Assembly (NCBI GenBank): GCA_034926635.1
Contig: JAYFQX010000005.1
Span: forward strand, 1 to 64,000
DNA from: Christensenella sp034926635
GTDB lineage: Bacteria; Bacillota; Clostridia; Christensenellales; Christensenellaceae
Direction of reading: 5' to 3'
Length of the DNA stretch: 64,000 nucleotides
Position numbers and translations under genes: made by a program. Below the pieces are notes generated by a model. The model was not told the DNA's origin. It worked only from the letters and a program-made list of their open reading frames with translations, and did not search any database. Shown here in pieces: positions 60,832 to 64,000 of this stretch. The stretch's first letter is position 1; every line of letters starts with the position of its first letter.

Positions 60832-62247
60832 TTATAAGGGGATCTCATCAAAATTATCACCGGATAGTACGAGGATATCGCCGGTTAAAAGAACGGTTGA
60901 GCCATTGGGGATAATACTTTCTCCGTTACGCTTAATCATTACGACCAGTACGCCAGAAGAAATATTCGCTTCAATCAGGCTGCGGCCGTTCCATGGGTTG
61001 CGTTTGTCAATCGTTACTTCCATTAAGTGCATTTCCGCTTCGTCCTGGTAATCGGTAAAGGTTTTGAATACGGAATTTTCTTTTTCCACTAACCCCAATT
61101 TTTTTGCAAAAACAGGGGTAAGGGTCCCTTGCACCGCGACAGAAAACAATGCGACAAAAAAAACAATATGAAAAATATCGTTATTGATACCCACGCCAAA
61201 AGTAATGGCGAAGATTGCAAAAACAATGGAAGCCGCACCGCGCATGCCTACCCATGAAACAAACAATTTTTCCTTCACAGGGAAATGAAAGAAACTTAAA
61301 ATGCCGAAGACGGCCGCAGGACGCGCTACAAAAATCAGGAACAGTGCAATGAAAACAGCGGGAAGAATAATGGAAGGAATTTGCGATGGAAAAGATAACA
61401 GCCCCAGCATAAAAAATAACACCATTTGCATGATCCAGGAAATTCCATCGAAAAAGTGCACAAGGGTTCGTTTATATTTGATTTTTGTGTTTCCAAGGAC
61501 AATGCCCATAATGTAGACGCACAGGTAACTATTCCCGCCGGTAAGCTGACAAAGCGCGTAACCGAGGATTACGGCGGCTACAACATAGATCGTGTATAAT
61601 CCCTGAATTTCAAAATTAATTTTTTTTAGAATTAGAGTGGAAAGCCATGCCAGCCCAAGGCCGATCCCCAGCCCAAAAAGAATTTGTGCAAAAACCATGG
61701 GCAAAACGCCAGAAGCGCCGCTTGAGGACATGATGGTTAATATAACAATGGTAAGCATATAAGAGATAGGATCATTAGAACCGCTTTCCACTTCGAGCAG
61801 CGGGGCAAGACCGCCTTTGAGATTCAGCTTGCGCGAACGAAGAATAGAAAAAACAGAAGCCGCATCGGTAGAAGCGATGACTGCGCCAAAAAGCAGCCCT
61901 TCCAGTAACGTGGTGTGCAAAACAACGCAGCAAAACCAACCTGTCAAAACGGCAGTGACGATAACGCCCGCAGTGGCAAGCCAAATGGAAGGCGCCATCA
62001 TAGGCTTCGCCGTTTTCCAGTTGGTGCCGAAACCGCCGTAAAACATAATAAAAATCAGACAAAAGGAACTAATGGTTTCCACGAGGGAATAATCATCAAA
62101 ATGGATTCCCACAATGCCATCCGAACCAAATAGCATACCGAGCACAAGAAAAATCAGCAAAGCAGGAATACCAAACCGATATAACAGCTTACTGGAAAAA
62201 ACACATAAGAGAAGGACAACAGCAATTAAAATTAAGGTAACAGCCAC
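60832..62247 (-). CDS. Potassium/proton antiporter, CPA1 family
   Basis: 471 residues. About twelve transmembrane helices with the cation-site region VIASTDAASVFSILRS and ESGSNDPISYMLTIV, both characteristic of CPA1 antiporters of the NhaP2/CvrA group, then a cytoplasmic TrkA-C-like domain (GRSLIEANISSGVLVVMIKRNGESIIPNGSTVLLTGDILVL). Exports K+ or Na+ in exchange for protons. Monocistronic. Confidence 0.92.
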   Translation of the reverse strand: MAVTLILIAVVLLLCVFSSKLLYRFGIPALLIFLVLGMLFGSDGIVGIHFDDYSLVETISSFCLIFIMFYGGFGTNWKTAKPMMAPSIWLATAGVIVTAVLTGWFCCVVLHTTLLEGLLFGAVIASTDAASVFSILRSRKLNLKGGLAPLLEVESGSNDPISYMLTIVILTIMSSSGASGVLPMVFAQILFGLGIGLGLAWLSTLILKKINFEIQGLYTIYVVAAVILGYALCQLTGGNSYLCVYIMGIVLGNTKIKYKRTLVHFFDGISWIMQMVLFFMLGLLSFPSQIPSIILPAVFIALFLIFVARPAAVFGILSFFHFPVKEKLFVSWVGMRGAASIVFAIFAITFGVGINNDIFHIVFFVALFSVAVQGTLTPVFAKKLGLVEKENSVFKTFTDYQDEAEMHLMEVTIDKRNPWNGRSLIEANISSGVLVVMIKRNGESIIPNGSTVLLTGDILVLSGDNFDEIPL

Positions 62248-62359
62248 ATAAAACCTCCTTAAAATATTCTTACATATTTAATATAACATAGGCGGCAGGG
62301 CTGTGGAAACCATAGGAAAAAAAGAATGACAATAAAAATCAAAAAATATAAAAAAATAC

Positions 62360-62388
62360 TTGACAAATCGCCTATACATGTTTAATAT
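62360..62388 (+). promoter_or_regulatory. Sigma-A promoter of the microcompartment genes
   Basis: Perfect TTGACA (62360-62365), 17-bp spacer, TAATAT (62383-62388). A strong promoter, so control by a repressor is expected. Confidence 0.8.
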
Positions 62389-62394
62389 CTAATT

Positions 62395-62413
62395 AAAGTC
62401 ATCTGATGACTTT
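62395..62413. promoter_or_regulatory. Perfect 19-bp palindrome at the transcription start, candidate operator
   Basis: AAAGTCATCTGATGACTTT: nine-base arms around a central T, located just after the -10 and around the expected start site. The symmetric GTCATCTGATGAC core is of the kind bound by GntR/FadR-type repressors. The regulator is not in this window. Confidence 0.7.
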
Positions 62414-62452
62414 GCATAGAAATAATATGAAATGCAAATGAGGTTTGATGAA

Positions 62453-63091
62453 ATGGACAAACAAACGCTGCAAAGGGCTGTTCGGTTTTTTACAATCAGT
62501 GCTGCGGCAACCTGCGAAGGCAGATTCTATATTCCCGCAGCAGTATCGAACAAACATCTTCATTTAAGTAAACAAGACGCAGAGCGGTTGTTTGGCGCGG
62601 GTTATGAATTTCACCCGAAAAAAGCGCTGGCCCAGCATGGGCAGTTTGCATGTGAGGAAACACTTGATTTTTGCGGACCCAAGGGGACGCTTCGCAAAAT
62701 CAGGATATTGGGACCGATGCGCGCAGAAACGCAAATCGAGCTTTCTGTAACGGATTGTTATCAGGCGGGCATTACGCCGGTGATCCGAATGTCAGGTGAT
62801 ATTCAAGGAACGCCCGGGGGAAGACTGATCGGTCCGGCGGGAGAGATCATGGTAGACCGGGGTGTACTGGTGGCGGCAAGACATCTTCATGCGTCGACAG
62901 AGCAGGCAACGGTACTCCGTTTGACGGATAAAGAAACCATATGTCTGAGGAAAAAAGGGATCCGAGGCGCTATTTTACAAAATGTGCAGGTTCGTGTTCG
63001 ACCGGACTTTGAATTGGAGCTGCATATTGATACCGATGAGGCAAACGCATGTATGATCGCGAACGGCGATCTGCTGGAGATCGTGAGATAG
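62453..63091 (+). CDS. pduL: Phosphate propanoyl/acetyltransferase PduL-like
   Basis: 212 residues. Converts acyl-CoA and phosphate to acyl-phosphate inside bacterial microcompartments. Zinc-binding NKHLHLSKQDAERLFG, GPMRAETQIELSVTDC, IRMSGDIQGTPG and ARHLHASTEQA are PduL signatures. The N-terminal 25 residues (MDKQTLQRAVRFFTISAAAT) form an amphipathic helix that could be an encapsulation peptide. ATG chosen after GAGGTTTGATGAA; alternatives 5 and 7 codons upstream lie in frame. First gene of the microcompartment unit. Confidence 0.92.
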   Translation: MDKQTLQRAVRFFTISAAATCEGRFYIPAAVSNKHLHLSKQDAERLFGAGYEFHPKKALAQHGQFACEETLDFCGPKGTLRKIRILGPMRAETQIELSVTDCYQAGITPVIRMSGDIQGTPGGRLIGPAGEIMVDRGVLVAARHLHASTEQATVLRLTDKETICLRKKGIRGAILQNVQVRVRPDFELELHIDTDEANACMIANGDLLEIVR

Positions 63092-63100
63092 GCGGATAAC

Positions 63101-63793
63101 ATGGAATTTAACGGCATAGATATAGAGACGATTGTCAGAAAGGCCATGAGGTCAATCGTCGGAAACTCAATTCTCCTGTCGGGGAAACAGAACGAAAGTG
63201 GAAAGGTCGCGGCGATCTTTACCGATTATATTCCCGCTCCTGAGCAATGCAGAAAATTTTTAATTCAACGTTATGGCAACGGCATAGACTGTCTGCTGCT
63301 CAACGGATGCGAATTTTCAGGGGCGGGGATTTCCCCGATTCTGCTGGAGAAACCGGAACAAGAACTTTTTGCACGGTTGGAAAAAGCTGAAAAAGTTGCG
63401 CTGGTTACGCCGGGGTTTGGACTGCTTCGAAATATTGCCGGCGGCGAAGACCGGGATGCGGTGCCGCGTGCGGTGCTGCGGGCGCTTCTTTGGGGAGCGC
63501 AGGTCAGCGTAGTGCTGGATTTTGAACCGCCGCGGTTTGCACGAAACACCTTTTTTGAAAAAATTGTAGACACCTTGGATGCGCTCAAAGGCATGGGCAT
63601 TGACGTAGACACCTATTATAGTAAGAAGAAAAAAGATGCCTGCGTTTTGTCATTGATCACGGAAGAAAGCGTGTTGGAAGCCCACAAGCAGGGAATAAAA
63701 GCCATTGCCTGCAGTAGAGGCGCGCTGGTTACGCCGCTTGGCAGGGATGCGCTCAAGGAATACGGAATCGGGCTTCAAGAAAGCGGAGGATGA
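63101..63793 (+). CDS. Unknown protein in a microcompartment operon
   Basis: 230 residues, soluble, alpha/beta pattern with GNGIDCLLLNGCEFSGAGISPILLE and KVALVTPGFGLLRNIAGGEDRDAVPRAVLRALLWGAQVSVVLDFEPPRFARNTFFEK; it may bind a flavin or nucleotide, but I do not recognise the family. It starts 10 bases after pduL and ends 3 bases before the EutN-like gene, so it is an integral part of the operon and probably works with the shell or core enzymes. Confidence 0.8.
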   Translation: MEFNGIDIETIVRKAMRSIVGNSILLSGKQNESGKVAAIFTDYIPAPEQCRKFLIQRYGNGIDCLLLNGCEFSGAGISPILLEKPEQELFARLEKAEKVALVTPGFGLLRNIAGGEDRDAVPRAVLRALLWGAQVSVVLDFEPPRFARNTFFEKIVDTLDALKGMGIDVDTYYSKKKKDACVLSLITEESVLEAHKQGIKAIACSRGALVTPLGRDALKEYGIGLQESGG

Positions 63794-63796
63794 CGT

Positions 63797-64000
63797 ATGC
63801 TGATAGGCAGGGTGCGAGGGACTGTGGTAAGCAGTACAAAGAACAGGCATTTGGATGGTCTTACGCTTTTGCTTGTAACGGAGATCGACCCGGAAACCCT
63901 GGCGGAAAAGGACGGCCTAGAGGTTGTTGCTGACGCCGTAGGCGCGGGAGAAGGCGAGGTTGTGATGTGTTGCCGTGGAAGCAGCGCGCGCAAAGCCGAT
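63797..64000 (+). CDS. EutN/CcmL family microcompartment vertex protein (partial, runs off the window)
   Basis: First 68 residues. The start MLIGRVRGTVVSSTKNRHLDGLTLLLVTEI is characteristic of pentameric vertex proteins (BMV/EutN/CcmL) that cap the icosahedral shell; the following VVADAVGAGEGEVVMCCRGSSARKA fits the pore-side beta-sheet. GGAGG is at 63784-63790, overlapping the end of the previous gene. It is cut by the window end, and further shell and enzyme genes should follow. Confidence 0.92.
   Translation, partial: MLIGRVRGTVVSSTKNRHLDGLTLLLVTEIDPETLAEKDGLEVVADAVGAGEGEVVMCCRGSSARKAD

Noticed and set aside
1..64000. Search for CRISPR arrays, insertion sequences, prophage and integrase genes
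   Set aside because: No regularly spaced direct repeats, transposase, integrase or phage structural motifs were seen on either strand.

Overview
The window reads as chromosomal DNA of an anaerobic, low-to-mid GC Firmicute of class Clostridia. Evidence: strong AGGAGG ribosome-binding sites, TTGACA/TATAAT-type promoters, many intrinsic terminators, a T-box riboswitch on ileS, a eukaryote-like (type 2) IleS, LL-diaminopimelate aminotransferase, a FabV/Ter-type enoyl reductase, a ferredoxin:thioredoxin reductase catalytic subunit and the start of a bacterial microcompartment locus. A Christensenellales-like gut or host-associated anaerobe is a guess; family cannot be fixed from the sequence alone. 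I see no insertion sequence, prophage or CRISPR array.

Layout. 1-4.8 kb (minus): MarR regulator + MATE exporter with a large palindromic operator, a small membrane protein, and serC-serA. 4.9-9 kb: rarA, a SHOCT-domain membrane protein, a DMT transporter. 8.7-12.8 kb: promoter, T-box leader, ileS and thpR. 13-16.1 kb: transketolase and alanine dehydrogenase. 16.2-24.1 kb: a compact catabolic locus: DUF917 (thiohydantoin desulfurase family), NCS1 permease, hydantoin-racemase-like protein, nitroreductase-like protein, a small conserved protein, a PepD-type dipeptidase and a PucR regulator. 24.1-29.4 kb: FTR-rubredoxin fusion with a glutaredoxin, MTA phosphorylase, TrmO, a two-component system and a small lipoprotein. 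29.7-30.7 kb: tRNA-Thr(GGT) and, divergent from it, a roughly 740-nt apparently non-coding transcription unit with its own promoter, many hairpins and a perfect terminator. 30.7-36.6 kb: cell-surface polysaccharide type membrane proteins and glycosyltransferases. 36.6-43 kb: small membrane, iron-sulfur and zinc-ribbon proteins, DUF1934, MBL hydrolase, DUF1846, an Lgt-like protein. 43-49.5 kb: rho with a long charged insertion, leuS, DUF389. 49.6-54.6 kb: flavodoxin, DsrE, DUF488, OsmC, GDPD, lipoprotein, D-lyxose isomerase. 54.6-62.2 kb: transaldolase-like protein, Ter/FabV, macro domain, DUF2798, TIGR04076, GT4, dapL, a K+/H+ antiporter. 62.4-64 kb: PduL, an unknown protein and a truncated EutN/CcmL vertex protein, the first genes of a microcompartment operon that continues beyond the window.

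The two parts most worth attention are the 16.2-24.1 kb locus, which has the look of an import-and-degradation system for a (thio)hydantoin-like or cyclised amino-acid compound, lacks a recognisable hydantoinase, and carries its own regulator and structured spacer RNAs; and the large structured RNA candidate at about 29.97-30.71 kb, whose size and position beside a tRNA gene recall the ornate large RNAs (ROOL, GOLLD, OLE) but which I cannot assign to a class by eye. All family assignments rest on recognising motifs in the translated sequence; no search was run.
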